Assembly (NCBI GenBank): GCA_016463765.1
Contig: JAEMQS010000007.1
Span: 1 to 64,000, forward strand
Source: Solirubrobacteraceae bacterium
GTDB taxonomy: Bacteria > Actinomycetota > Thermoleophilia > Solirubrobacterales > Solirubrobacteraceae
Length of the DNA: 64,000 nucleotides
Direction of reading: 5' to 3'
Position numbers and translations under genes: made by a program. This document shows positions 35,588-43,823 of the stretch, piece by piece (the stretch's first letter is position 1; each line of letters begins with the position of its first letter). The notes beneath the pieces are model-generated. The model had not been told where the DNA came from. It worked only from the letters and a program-made list of their open reading frames with translations, and did not search any database.

Positions 35588-35604
35588 GAAGTCTACCGGA
35601 CTTC
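35588..35604 (-). promoter_or_regulatory. Promoter-operator of the Xre-RES operon
   Basis: Minus-strand GAAGTCCGGTAGACTTC: a perfect 6-bp inverted repeat with a 5-base spacer covering the -10 element TAGACT (35595 to 35590). A third half-site GACTTC lies on the plus strand at 35571-35576. It overlaps the last codon of copA. It fits autorepression by the antitoxin. Confidence 0.55.
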
Positions 35605-37797
35605 GGAGCGGAACCGGCGCAGCCGCAGCGCGTTGGCCACGACCGACACGCTCGAGAGCCCCATCGCGGCGCCCGCCACCAGCGGGTTGAGCAGGCCGGC
35701 GGCGGCCAGGGGGAGGGCGGCGACGTTGTAACCGAAGGCCCAGACGAGGTTCTGGCGAATGGTCCGCAGCGTCGCGCGGGACAGGCGGATCGCGTCCGCG
35801 GCCGCGTGGAGGTCTCCGGAGACGAGGGTCAGGTCCGATGCCTCGATCGCGACGTCGGTGCCCGTGCCGATCGCCAGGCCGAGGTCGGCCTGGGCCAGGG
35901 CCGGTGCGTCGTTGACGCCGTCGCCCACCATCGCGACCACGCGGCCCTCGGCCTGCAGGCGCGCGACGACCCCGGCCTTGTCGGCGGGCAGCACCTCGGC
36001 GATGACCTCGTCGATGCCGACCTCGGCGGCCACGGCCTGCGCGGTCGCGGTGTTGTCGCCGGTGAGGAGGATGGGCCGCAACCCGAGGCTGCGGAGCCGG
36101 GCGATCGCCGCGGCGGAGGTTGGCTTGACGGTGTCGGCCACCGCGATGACTCCGAGCACCTCGTCGTCGGCGGCGACGACCACGGCGGTCTGCCCGGCGG
36201 CCTCGGCGTCCGTGCGCGCACCGTCGAGACCGGGTGCGGTCCCGGCGAACGCCGGCCGGCCGATCCGGACGTGGCGTCCGTCGACCTCGCCCTCGACGCC
36301 GAGGCCCTCACGGTTGGCGAAGGCCGCGACCGCCGGCAGCGTGCCGACGCGCTCGCGCGCGGCCGTCGTGATGGCGCGGCCGACCGGATGCTCGGACGCG
36401 GCCTCGACCGCGCCGGCCACGCGGAGCAAGGTCTCCTCGTCGTGCCCAGGCGCCGCGACGGTCGCGACGACCGCCATGCGGCCGGTCGTGACCGTGCCGG
36501 TCTTGTCCAGGACGATCGTGTCGACCTTGCGCGTGGACTCCAGGATCTCCGGGCCCTTGATGAGCAGGCCGAGCTGCGCGCCGCGGCCGGTGCCGACCAG
36601 CAGCGCGGTGGGCGTCGCCAGGCCCAGGGCGCACGGGCAGGCGATGATCAGGACGGCCACGGCGGCGGTGAGCGCGAACGTCGTGTCCTCGCCCGCGCCG
36701 AGCCAGAACCCCAGCGTGGCGACGGCGATGGCGATGACGATGGGGACGAAGACGCCCGACACGCGGTCGGCCAGCCGCTGGACCGGCGCCTTGCCCGACT
36801 GCGCGTCGGTCACGAGCCGCGCGATCTGCGCCAGCGCGGTGTCGGCGCCGACCTTCGTCGCCTGCACGACGAGGCGTCCGCCCGCGTTGACCGTCGCCCC
36901 CGCGACCTCGTCGCCCGGGGCCTTCTCGACGGGGGCCGACTCGCCGGTGAGCAGCGACTGGTCGACGGCCGAGCGGCCCTCGACGACCACGCCGTCGGTC
37001 GCGACCTTCTCGCCGGGCCGGACGACGAAGCGGTCGCCGGGCTGCAGCTGCTCGACGGGCACGCGACGTTCGGTGCCGTCGGCGTCGAGGATCGCGACGT
37101 CCTTGGCGCCGAGCTCGAGCAGCGCCTGCAGCGCGGCGCCCGCCCGCCGCTTGGCGCGCTCTTCGAAGTAGCGGCCGGCGAGGATGAAGACCGTGACGGC
37201 CGAGGCGACCTCGAGGTAGATCTCGTCGGTCGCACCCGCCTCCTCGGGCAGCCACGAGAACGTCATCGTCATCCCGGTCATCCCCGCGTCGCCCAGGAAC
37301 AGGGCGTACAGCGACCACAGCCACGCGGCGAGGACGCCCATAGAGACGAGCGTGTCCATCGTCGCCGTGGCGTGGCGGGCGTTCAACCACGCCGCGTGAT
37401 GAAACGGCCACGCACCCCAGACGACCACCGGCGAGGCGAGGGCCAGCGCCGCCCACTGCCAGAAGTCGAACTGCAGCGGCGGGATCATCGAAAGGAGCAG
37501 GACCGGGAGGGTCAGCGCCGCGGAGATCAGCAGGCGGTCGCGCAGCGGCGAGCCGTGGTCCGTGTCGTCCGCGGCCTGCGTGTCGGGCAGGCGGGCGTCG
37601 TAGCCCGCGGTGCGCACCGTCTCGATCAGGTCCTCGGGTGCCACGGCCTGGGGGTCGTAGTCGACGGTCGCGCGTTCGGTGGCGTAGTTCACCGTCGCGG
37701 CCACGCCGTCGAGCTTGTTGAGCTTGCGCTCGATGCGGTTCGCGCACGAGGCGCAGGTCATCCCGTCGATCGGGAGCTCCACGTGCTCGACGCTCAT
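35593..37797 (-). CDS. copA: Copper-exporting P1B-type ATPase
   Basis: 734 aa from ATG 37797 (ATGA with the upstream gene). One N-terminal heavy-metal domain with GMTCASC (12-18), eight predicted TM helices, a TGE segment in the actuator domain (LLTGESAPV), IACPCALG with the CPC metal site, the phosphorylation motif DKTGTVTTG, the SEHPVG nucleotide-binding segment and [15 protein letters not shown] plus the M-x2-S / N-Y helices indicates Cu+ export. Last gene of the copZ operon; its stop codon lies in the operator of the toxin-antitoxin operon. Confidence 0.95.
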   Translation of the reverse strand: MSVEHVELPIDGMTCASCANRIERKLNKLDGVAATVNYATERATVDYDPQAVAPEDLIETVRTAGYDARLPDTQAADDTDHGSPLRDRLLISAALTLPVLLLSMIPPLQFDFWQWAALALASPVVVWGAWPFHHAAWLNARHATATMDTLVSMGVLAAWLWSLYALFLGDAGMTGMTMTFSWLPEEAGATDEIYLEVASAVTVFILAGRYFEERAKRRAGAALQALLELGAKDVAILDADGTERRVPVEQLQPGDRFVVRPGEKVATDGVVVEGRSAVDQSLLTGESAPVEKAPGDEVAGATVNAGGRLVVQATKVGADTALAQIARLVTDAQSGKAPVQRLADRVSGVFVPIVIAIAVATLGFWLGAGEDTTFALTAAVAVLIIACPCALGLATPTALLVGTGRGAQLGLLIKGPEILESTRKVDTIVLDKTGTVTTGRMAVVATVAAPGHDEETLLRVAGAVEAASEHPVGRAITTAARERVGTLPAVAAFANREGLGVEGEVDGRHVRIGRPAFAGTAPGLDGARTDAEAAGQTAVVVAADDEVLGVIAVADTVKPTSAAAIARLRSLGLRPILLTGDNTATAQAVAAEVGIDEVIAEVLPADKAGVVARLQAEGRVVAMVGDGVNDAPALAQADLGLAIGTGTDVAIEASDLTLVSGDLHAAADAIRLSRATLRTIRQNLVWAFGYNVAALPLAAAGLLNPLVAGAAMGLSSVSVVANALRLRRFRSEVR

Positions 37798-38639
37798 CGC
37801 GGGACCTCCACCGTGAACGGCGCGGTGCGCACGCGGCCGTCGACGCGGACCTGGAGGAACAGCCGGTACCGGCCGGCGGAGGGGAACGTCACGGCGAACG
37901 CCGCGCCGTCGTCGGAGACGGGGTGGACGTGCAGGAACGCCAGGTCGCCCTCGCGCAGGGCGACGAGGTGCCCGCGGGCGCCGAGATACGGCTGCGGCGT
38001 GACCGGCGTGCCCCCGCGGGTCACGGCGAAGCGCAGGTCCGCTTCGCGCCCGGAACGGAGCGCCGGGGCGTCGAGTGCCACGCGCAGGCCGCCGCCCGCC
38101 TCGGCCACCGGCGCGGGGGCCGGGAGCGGCTGCAGCGCGGCGCTCCCGCTCACACGCAGATCCGCGCCCAGGGTCCGGGCGGTTCCGTCGTGGGAGAAGT
38201 CGGCGAGGACGCGGTAGGAGCCGGGCTCGTCCAGCCGGACGGGGACCGACCACGTGCCATCGGCTCCGAGGCGCGGGTGGAGGTGCTGGAAGCCGGTGAG
38301 GTCGCGCCGGACGACGATGAGGTGCATGCGGCGCTCGTGCTCGACGTCGAACTCGCGCACAGCGCCCCCGTCGTCGTCGAGGATGCGCAGCCGCAGTGTG
38401 GTGCGCGCGCCACGGGGAAGGCCTGGGGTGTCCAGCGCGAGCCGTAGCCCGCCGTCGGCGACCGCGAGGCCGCGCACCGGCTGCGGGGCGCCGTGTCCGG
38501 CGGGTTCCCCGCCGTGCTCCACATCGGCCTCGCCGGACGACCGCGGTGCGGGGTCGATCGCCGCCCCGGCGAACGATGCGAGGGCGAAGACGGCCACGAG
38601 CAGCGCGGCGAATCCGGCGAGCTTGGCCGGCGCGGCCAT
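37794..38639 (-). CDS. Exported His-rich protein of the copper operon
   Basis: 281 aa, between copZ and copA with ATGA overlaps on both sides. Signal peptide or anchor (about 5-27), a short His/Glu/Gly-rich stretch ([13 protein letters not shown]), then two related beta-sandwich repeats (about 55-165 and 180-281). The repeats end in parallel motifs: [15 protein letters not shown]...[10 protein letters not shown] and [14 protein letters not shown]...[10 protein letters not shown]. The HLHP and HVHP pairs and the operon position suggest extracellular copper binding or delivery. Homologues are common beside copA in actinobacteria but, as far as I know, are not characterised. Confidence 0.8.
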   Translation of the reverse strand: MAAPAKLAGFAALLVAVFALASFAGAAIDPAPRSSGEADVEHGGEPAGHGAPQPVRGLAVADGGLRLALDTPGLPRGARTTLRLRILDDDGGAVREFDVEHERRMHLIVVRRDLTGFQHLHPRLGADGTWSVPVRLDEPGSYRVLADFSHDGTARTLGADLRVSGSAALQPLPAPAPVAEAGGGLRVALDAPALRSGREADLRFAVTRGGTPVTPQPYLGARGHLVALREGDLAFLHVHPVSDDGAAFAVTFPSAGRYRLFLQVRVDGRVRTAPFTVEVPR

Positions 38640-38848
38640 CAGGCCGCCTCGTACCCCGCCTCGGCTACGGCGGAACGGATCGCATCATCGCTGAGGTTCT
38701 CGCCGGTGACCTCCGCGCGGCCCGTGGCGAGCTCGACATCGACCGCCGACACGCCGGGAATCTCGGAGACCTCTTCGACGACTGACCTGACGCAGTGTTC
38801 GCAGGTCATGCCGGTCACGGTGTAGACACGGGTGGTGCTGGGGGACAT
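38639..38848 (-). CDS. copZ: Copper chaperone CopZ (HMA domain)
   Basis: 69 aa from ATG 38848. A single heavy-metal-associated domain, [24 protein letters not shown], with the metal-binding CEHC pair, ending in AVAEAGYEA. It carries Cu+ to CopA in the cytoplasm. First gene of the three-gene copper operon; stop overlaps the next ATG. The upstream promoter contains a CsoR-type palindrome, so the operon should be copper-induced. Confidence 0.93.
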   Translation of the reverse strand: MSPSTTRVYTVTGMTCEHCVRSVVEEVSEIPGVSAVDVELATGRAEVTGENLSDDAIRSAVAEAGYEAA

Positions 38849-38855
38849 GGGAAGG

Positions 38856-38861
38856 AGTCTA
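38856..38861 (-). promoter_or_regulatory. -10 element (TAGACT) for copZ
   Basis: Minus strand, 7 bases before the copZ ATG; the operator lies 2 bases further upstream. Confidence 0.5.
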
Positions 38862-38863
38862 CC

Positions 38864-38880
38864 ATACCCATGGGGGGTAT
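38864..38880 (-). promoter_or_regulatory. CsoR-type copper operator
   Basis: Palindrome ATACCC-ATGGG-GGGTAT, which fits the known TACCC(N)nGGGTA pattern of CsoR/RcnR-family operators. It lies between the -10 and the expected -35 position of the copZ promoter. No csoR gene is in the window. Confidence 0.65.
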
Positions 38881-38934
38881 TAGGCGGGGGTGGCGGGCTC
38901 AACCCGGGCCCCCGTCCTGCCGATCCACGGTGTG

Positions 38935-40692
38935 ATGGAGGCAGCCAGAATCCCCCCGGCCGCGGTACCGCCGGCACCCGAAGGCCAGGACCAGGTCTCG
39001 GGCGAGCGCTACCGCCTGCGCCCGGGCAAGCTGCTCGGCGACGTCATCGTCGAGATGGGCCTCGCACGCCGCGTCGACGTCGAAGGGGCCGTCGTGGCCG
39101 CCCGTGGCTCGGGCAAGCGCATGGGCGACGTGCTCATCGAGCGCGGGATTCTCACGAGTGACGACCTGGCCAACGCCGTCGCCGCGCGCTTCGGTCTGCC
39201 GCGCCTGAACCTCGACGGCCAGCGCGTCGACATCGGCGCCGCCAACCTCCTGGACATCGAGGTCGCACGGCGCCTGCAGGCGCTGCCGGTGGCCTTCGGT
39301 GACGGCGACACCCTCATCGTCGCCATGGTCGAACCGTCGAACGTCCTTGCCGTCGATGACATCTCGATGATCACGGGTCGCGGCGTGCGCCCGGCCATCG
39401 TGTCCTCGGACGAGTTCGAGATGCTCGTCGGCCAGGTCTCGCAGCTCGAACACGCGGTGAGCGAGGTCTCCGACGAGGCCGACGGCCTCGACACCATGCC
39501 CGGCACGGAGGCCGACGAGGACACCGACCACGTCCTCGGCGACGACGCCCCGGCCATCCGGCTCGTCCGGTCGATCATCGCCGAGGCCATCCAGCGCCGG
39601 GCGTCGGACATCCACCTCGAGCCCGCCGAGGGCGGCGTCCGGGTGCGGTACCGCATCGACGGCGTCGTGCACGTCGCGTCGACGATCCCGAAGGCCATGG
39701 CCGCCGCGGTCATCTCCCGCGTGAAGGTCATCTCCGACCTCGACATCGCCGAGCGCCGGCTGCCCCAGGACGGCCGCGTCGGTCTCCAGGTCGAAGGGCG
39801 CAAGGTCGACCTGCGCGTCGTCACCATCCCGCTCGTCAACGGCGAGTCCGTCGTGCTGAGAATCCTCGACAGCGGCGGCGAGCTGCTGCGCCTCGACGAG
39901 GTCGGCATGGACCAGGAGGACCGCGCCAAGCTCATCAAGGCGATCACGAGCGCCAACGGCGGCATCCTCACGACCGGCCCCACCGGCTCGGGCAAGACGA
40001 CGACGCTCTACGGCTGCCTCGCGGAGATCCTTTCCGACGACCTGACGATCATGACCATCGAGGACCCGGTGGAGTACCGGCTCGGCGGCGTCAAGCAGGT
40101 CCAGATCAACCCGAAGACGGGCCTGAACTTCGCCACCGGCCTGAAGGCCGCGATGCGCGCCGATCCGGACGTGATCATGGTCGGCGAGATCCGCGACCCC
40201 GAGAGCGCGAACATCGCCGTGCAGGCCGCGATCACGGGCCACCTCGTCCTCTCCACGCTGCACACGAACAACGCGGCCACCACGGTCACCCGCCTGTCGG
40301 AGATGGGCGTGCCGCCGTACCTCGTCGCGTCGGCGATCACCTGCGTCGTCGGCCAGCGCCTGACGCGGCGCCTGTGCCCGGACTGCCGCCGGCCCGTCAC
40401 CGTGCCCGCGTCGTCGGTCGGCATCCCGGGCGACGAACCGATCACCGTCTACGAGCCGTTCGGCTGCAACGCCTGCGGCAAGGCCGGCTACCGCGGCCGG
40501 GTGGGCCTCTACGAGGTCATGATCATGACCGAGCGCCTGCGCCGGCTGACCGTCGAGAACGCCGACGCCGACACCCTCGGCCGCGCCGCAGTCGAAGAGG
40601 GCATGCGCACCATGCGCGAGGACGGCATGAACAAGGTGCGCGCCGGCCTGACCTCGGTCGCCGAGGTCGAGCGCGTCACGTCGTCGGCGTAG
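38935..40692 (+). CDS. pilB: Type IV pilus assembly ATPase PilB (copy 2)
   Basis: 585 aa from ATG 38935; a GTG at 38890 is in frame but would lie against the copper operator. The MshEN-like N-terminal domain (about 30-150) is better preserved than in copy 1: GKLLGDVIVEMGLARR and RMGDVLIERGILTSDDL approach the tandem cyclic-di-GMP-binding motif. The ATPase core has Walker A GPTGSGKTTT (about 346), Walker B DPDVIMVGEIRD (about 408) and the zinc site CPDC (about 480) plus CNAC (about 510). A second extension ATPase, perhaps for a different condition or filament. It overlaps the convergent rnd gene by 17 bases. Confidence 0.93.
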   Translation: MEAARIPPAAVPPAPEGQDQVSGERYRLRPGKLLGDVIVEMGLARRVDVEGAVVAARGSGKRMGDVLIERGILTSDDLANAVAARFGLPRLNLDGQRVDIGAANLLDIEVARRLQALPVAFGDGDTLIVAMVEPSNVLAVDDISMITGRGVRPAIVSSDEFEMLVGQVSQLEHAVSEVSDEADGLDTMPGTEADEDTDHVLGDDAPAIRLVRSIIAEAIQRRASDIHLEPAEGGVRVRYRIDGVVHVASTIPKAMAAAVISRVKVISDLDIAERRLPQDGRVGLQVEGRKVDLRVVTIPLVNGESVVLRILDSGGELLRLDEVGMDQEDRAKLIKAITSANGGILTTGPTGSGKTTTLYGCLAEILSDDLTIMTIEDPVEYRLGGVKQVQINPKTGLNFATGLKAAMRADPDVIMVGEIRDPESANIAVQAAITGHLVLSTLHTNNAATTVTRLSEMGVPPYLVASAITCVVGQRLTRRLCPDCRRPVTVPASSVGIPGDEPITVYEPFGCNACGKAGYRGRVGLYEVMIMTERLRRLTVENADADTLGRAAVEEGMRTMREDGMNKVRAGLTSVAEVERVTSSA

Positions 40693-41884
40693 CGTCCTGC
40701 GCGCGGACCTCGACGCCGAGATCCGCACCGACGCGCAGCTCGCGCCGGCCGTGGAGAAGCTCCAGCAGTTCCTCGCCGACCAGTTCGCGGCGCCAGCCCT
40801 GCAGCGTGCGGATGTCCGGCTGCGCCTCGGCGCCCGTGTCGGCCCCGACGCGCACGGCCGTGACGATGCGCTGCAGGTCGGCGCGCGCGGCGATGAGCTC
40901 GTAGGCGAGCTCGGCGTCCATGGCGCGGGTGCGCACGAGCGCCTCGGCCAGGGCGATGAGCGGCGCGTCCTTCGCGTCGGGCTGGATGTGCCGTGACGCC
41001 GTGTTCGGGACGGGATCGCGCTCGCGGCCGCGCTTGACGGCCTCGATGATCGACCGGCCTCGGCGCCGCAGCGCCCCCTCGTTCAGCCCACGGATCTGCT
41101 CGAGGTCGCGCTGCTCGGCCGGTTTGCGCTTGGCGATCTCCACGAGGGCGGCGTCGTTGAGGACCGTGGTGACGGGGCGGTCGGCCTCGCGCGCGGTGTC
41201 CTCGCGCCACGCGGCGAGCTCCCACGCGATGGCCCGGACCTTGGGGTCGAGCCCGTTGATCTTCGGCAGTTTGGCGAACACCGTCTCGACCTCGCGCAGG
41301 TCGGAGATCGCCTCCAGCGGGCGGCACTCCTCCCGGGCCCACTCCAGGCGGCCCAGCGCCTCCAGGCGCTCCTGCAGCTTCGTGGCGACCTGGAGGAGGT
41401 GGAGGACGTCCTCGCGCGCGTAGCGGGCCTGTTCCTCGGTGAGCGGCCGCCGATCCCACTTCGTGAAGCTCGCGCTCTTGCGCAGGCGGACGCCGAGCAT
41501 CTCCTGCAGCAGCGGGTCGTAGCCCAGCTGCGCGCGCAGGCCGGCGAAGCCCGCCGCGATCTGGGTGTCGAAGAGGTTGGTGACCGGCACGTCCCACGTG
41601 CGCTTGAGCAGCGGCACGTCCTGGCGCGCGGCGTGCATGACGACCTCGATCGCCGGGTCGGCGAGGATCTCCGCCAGCGGCGTGACGTCCACGTCGGCGT
41701 CGAGTGCGTCGACGACGATGACCCGCACCTCGCCGTCGGGGTCCTCCACCGCGACCTGGACGACGCAGAGCTGCGACCGGTAGCGGCCCTCGCCCATGAA
41801 CTCCGTGTCGATGCCGAAGCGCCCCGCCGCGCGCGCTGCGTCAGCGACCTCCTCGATGTCGCTGGTGGTGGCGAGATCGTCCAT
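40676..41884 (-). CDS. rnd: Ribonuclease D-like 3'-5' exonuclease with HRDC domains
   Basis: 402 aa from ATG 41884, where homology starts (MDDLATTSDIEEV). DEDDy exonuclease: FGIDTEFMGE (Asp, Glu), VVMHAARQDVPLL (Asp) and YAREDVLHL (Tyr, Asp). Two C-terminal HRDC-like helical regions (about 215-300 and 320-390). It trims 3' ends of tRNA precursors and other stable RNAs. The upstream open frame to 42067 is not supported: a TAGGTT element lies only 8 bases before the chosen ATG. It converges on pilB2. Confidence 0.92.
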   Translation of the reverse strand: MDDLATTSDIEEVADAARAAGRFGIDTEFMGEGRYRSQLCVVQVAVEDPDGEVRVIVVDALDADVDVTPLAEILADPAIEVVMHAARQDVPLLKRTWDVPVTNLFDTQIAAGFAGLRAQLGYDPLLQEMLGVRLRKSASFTKWDRRPLTEEQARYAREDVLHLLQVATKLQERLEALGRLEWAREECRPLEAISDLREVETVFAKLPKINGLDPKVRAIAWELAAWREDTAREADRPVTTVLNDAALVEIAKRKPAEQRDLEQIRGLNEGALRRRGRSIIEAVKRGRERDPVPNTASRHIQPDAKDAPLIALAEALVRTRAMDAELAYELIAARADLQRIVTAVRVGADTGAEAQPDIRTLQGWRRELVGEELLELLHGRRELRVGADLGVEVRAQDATPTT

Positions 41885-41892
41885 TGCGGGCA

Positions 41893-41898
41893 AACCTA
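41893..41898 (-). promoter_or_regulatory. -10 element (TAGGTT) for rnd
   Basis: Minus strand, 8 bases before ATG 41884. It overlaps the end of the small membrane-protein gene upstream. Confidence 0.45.
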
Positions 41899-42102
41899 CC
41901 GGCGCTCGGGGCCGGGTGGCGCACCGCGGTCGTCCTCGCGCTTCCCGGCGCGGCGGGAGAAGAGATCGAGCACGCCGATCGCGAGCACCGCGCCGCCGAT
42001 GAGCAGCAGCCCCTCGAGTCCGTCGGCGCTCGAGGTCAGCGCGACCGCGGCGATCACCGCGAGGCACACGACGACGGGCAGGTAGAGCCGGGCTCGACGC
42101 AT
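41896..42102 (-). CDS. Small two-helix membrane protein
   Basis: 68 aa, ATG overlapping the gluQ stop (ATGA). Two hydrophobic helices (about 5-23 and 29-48) separated by a short SSADG turn and followed by a charged, Pro/Arg-rich tail. Tight coupling to gluQ supports it as real. Family not recognised. Confidence 0.6.
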   Translation of the reverse strand: MRRARLYLPVVVCLAVIAAVALTSSADGLEGLLLIGGAVLAIGVLDLFSRRAGKREDDRGAPPGPERR

Positions 42103-43031
42103 CAGTCGAGGTCCTCGCCGAGCACCGCGGGCGCGGCGGGCAGGCGGGTGGGATCGAACCGCGCGAGGAGCGTCGTCATGTCCGGCGTTTCGCCCGGGGT
42201 GGCGAGACCGAGCGACACGGCGAGCCGGCTTCGCACCTGGACGGCGGATTCACCAGCGGCGGCGCGGTCCGCGAGCGTGACGGCGCCGTGACGCTTGGCC
42301 AGGCGCGCCCCGTCGGGGCCGAGTACGAGCGGCACGTGGGCGAAGCGCGGTTCGCGCCCCGGTGCCCATGCGCCGAGGACGCGCCCGAGGTGCAGCTGGC
42401 GGGGTGTCGTCTCGGCGAGATCGTCACCGCGCACGACCTCACCGATGTCCTGCGCGGCATCGTCGACCACGACCGCGAGGTTATAGGCGGGCGCGCCGTC
42501 GTTGCGGCGGACGACGAGGTCGTCGACGACGCCCTCGACCCGGCCCAGCAGCCGGTCCTCGAACGCCACGCGCGCCTCGCCCGCGCGCAGGCGCAGCGCG
42601 GGGGGACGGCCCGCCCGCTCGCGCGCGGCGCGCTCGGCCGCCGTGAGGTCGCGGCACGTCCCGGGGTACGCGCCCTCGGGCAGCGCGCCGTGTGGGGCCG
42701 ACGCGGCGTCACGGATCTCGCGCCGCGTGCAGAAGCACGGGTACAGCAGGCCCGCGGCCTCGAGGTGCTCGACGGCCGCGGCGTAGTGGTCGAGCCGCTC
42801 GGATTGGCGGACCACCTCGCCGTCCCAGTCCAGCCCGATGGCCGCGAGATCGGTGAGCTGCGCGGTCTCGTACTCGCGCCGCACCCGGCCGGTGTCGAGA
42901 TCCTCGACGCGCATGAGGAACCGCGCCCCCTGGCTGCGGGCGAACAGCCACGCGAGCAGCGCGGTCCGCAGGTTCCCCAGATGCAGCGTTCCGGTGGGGG
43001 AGGGAGCGAACCGTCCGTGGGGCGTGAGCAC
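42102..43031 (-). CDS. gluQ: Glutamyl-Q tRNA(Asp) synthetase
   Basis: 309 aa, GTG start. A shortened class I glutamyl-tRNA synthetase paralogue without the anticodon-binding domain: GRFAPSPTGTLHLGN replaces HIGH, the zinc-binding segment is CFCTRREI with YPGTC, and the KMSKS region is LAKRHG. It attaches glutamate to queuosine at position 34 of tRNA-Asp. Its presence implies that the organism makes or salvages queuosine. Divergent from the small zinc-finger gene across a 35-base gap with back-to-back -10 elements. Confidence 0.92.
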   Translation of the reverse strand: MLTPHGRFAPSPTGTLHLGNLRTALLAWLFARSQGARFLMRVEDLDTGRVRREYETAQLTDLAAIGLDWDGEVVRQSERLDHYAAAVEHLEAAGLLYPCFCTRREIRDAASAPHGALPEGAYPGTCRDLTAAERAARERAGRPPALRLRAGEARVAFEDRLLGRVEGVVDDLVVRRNDGAPAYNLAVVVDDAAQDIGEVVRGDDLAETTPRQLHLGRVLGAWAPGREPRFAHVPLVLGPDGARLAKRHGAVTLADRAAAGESAVQVRSRLAVSLGLATPGETPDMTTLLARFDPTRLPAAPAVLGEDLD

Positions 43032-43039
43032 GGCCCCGC

Positions 43040-43056
43040 ACCCTACGCGCTACATT
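43040..43056. promoter_or_regulatory. Back-to-back -10 elements for gluQ and the zinc-finger gene
   Basis: TAGGGT on the minus strand (43045 to 43040) is 8 bases before the gluQ GTG. TACATT on the plus strand (43051-43056) is 10 bases before GTG 43067. Only 5 bases separate them, so the two promoters must compete for space. Confidence 0.5.
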
Positions 43057-43066
43057 CGCCCACCTC

Positions 43067-43267
43067 GTGACCGCCGCCGACGACTCCATCCCCGAGGGCC
43101 CGATTCCGTGCCCGCCGTGCCGCGGCAGCGGCAAGGTCATCTCGAACCTCGGCGGTTCGCCGAACACGATCGACTGCCCCTGGTGTGAGGGGACGGGCGT
43201 GTTCATGCCCGATCACGACGCGCAGGCCGCCAAGCGCGGCGACGGCGAGCCCGAACCCGCCGCGTAG
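43067..43267 (+). CDS. Small DnaJ-type zinc-finger protein
   Basis: 66 aa, GTG start. Two CxxCxGxG-like motifs, CPPCRGSGKV and CPWCEGTGVF, form one zinc site as in the DnaJ cysteine-rich domain. A short acidic tail follows. Such small proteins are common in actinobacteria and of unknown function; a role in protein or RNA binding is possible. Confidence 0.75.
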   Translation: MTAADDSIPEGPIPCPPCRGSGKVISNLGGSPNTIDCPWCEGTGVFMPDHDAQAAKRGDGEPEPAA

Positions 43268-43274
43268 CCGGTCG

Positions 43275-43718
43275 TCACTCCGCGACGACCACGGTGCCGA
43301 CGGATCGGTCGGCCTCGAGGTCTCGCACGTCGTAGCGGCCTGCCGCGTCGAACGCCACGACGAACTGCGCGGGCGCCTGAGGCGCCGCGGGCTGCATGGC
43401 GCCGAGCGCGGGGATCTCGATCGTCGCGGCCTCCTTGGCCGTGACCTGCAACTCGATCGCTTCCCCGGGACGCGCGTTGACGGTCTTGTCGCGCGGGAGC
43501 ACCCCGGCGACCCCGTCCGCGTCCGCCGCGGCCGGTGCATCCTCGGCCGGCTCGGGATCGGGCTCGGCGGGCGTCGTGGGCGTGGTCGTCGTGGCCTGGC
43601 TCGTGGATGTGCGCGCGGTCTCCTCACCCTCGTCCTCAGGGGGCGGGGCGACGGCGCTCGCGATCACGAGACCGACGAGCAGAAGCAGCATCACGGTGAG
43701 CAAACGGCGGGGGATCAT
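43275..43718 (-). CDS. Membrane-anchored cupredoxin-like hypothetical protein
   Basis: 147 aa from ATG 43718. One N-terminal TM helix (about 5-23), a Thr/Pro/Glu/Asp-rich linker (about 26-70) and a beta-sandwich domain of about 75 aa (VNARPGEAIELQVTAKEAATIEIP ... AGRYDVRDL, shortened). The fold pattern is that of a cupredoxin, but His/Cys/Met copper ligands are missing apart from one Met. It is divergent from pilA across 105 bases and may share regulation with it. No named family recognised. Confidence 0.65.
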   Translation of the reverse strand: MIPRRLLTVMLLLLVGLVIASAVAPPPEDEGEETARTSTSQATTTTPTTPAEPDPEPAEDAPAAADADGVAGVLPRDKTVNARPGEAIELQVTAKEAATIEIPALGAMQPAAPQAPAQFVVAFDAAGRYDVRDLEADRSVGTVVVAE

Positions 43719-43754
43719 GCGTCCAGACCTGTGATCTTCGCTCAAAAGGCGGAC

Positions 43755-43814
43755 AGGGCCAACCGATTCAGAGAGCGGCTTCTGCACCAACCCGATTGGC
43801 TCCCTACAGGAGGG
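43755..43814 (+). promoter_or_regulatory. Possible switch-like leader of pilA
   Basis: AGGGCCAA (43755-43762) can pair with TTGGCTCCCT (43796-43805, CT bulged), closing an inner hairpin. The same CCCT (43802-43805) can instead pair with AGGG of the ribosome binding site (43811-43814) across a 5-base loop, hiding it. The two pairings exclude each other. Confidence 0.4.
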
Positions 43815-43823
43815 CACCACCCA

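Noticed and set aside
35527-38217. 896-codon plus-strand frame opposite copA
   Set aside because: Antisense shadow; copA shows CPC, DKTGT and GDGVND motifs on the minus strand.
43755-43814. Cyclic-di-GMP riboswitch before pilA
   Set aside because: The leader does not match the class I or class II core sequences that I recall; kept only as an unnamed possible switch.
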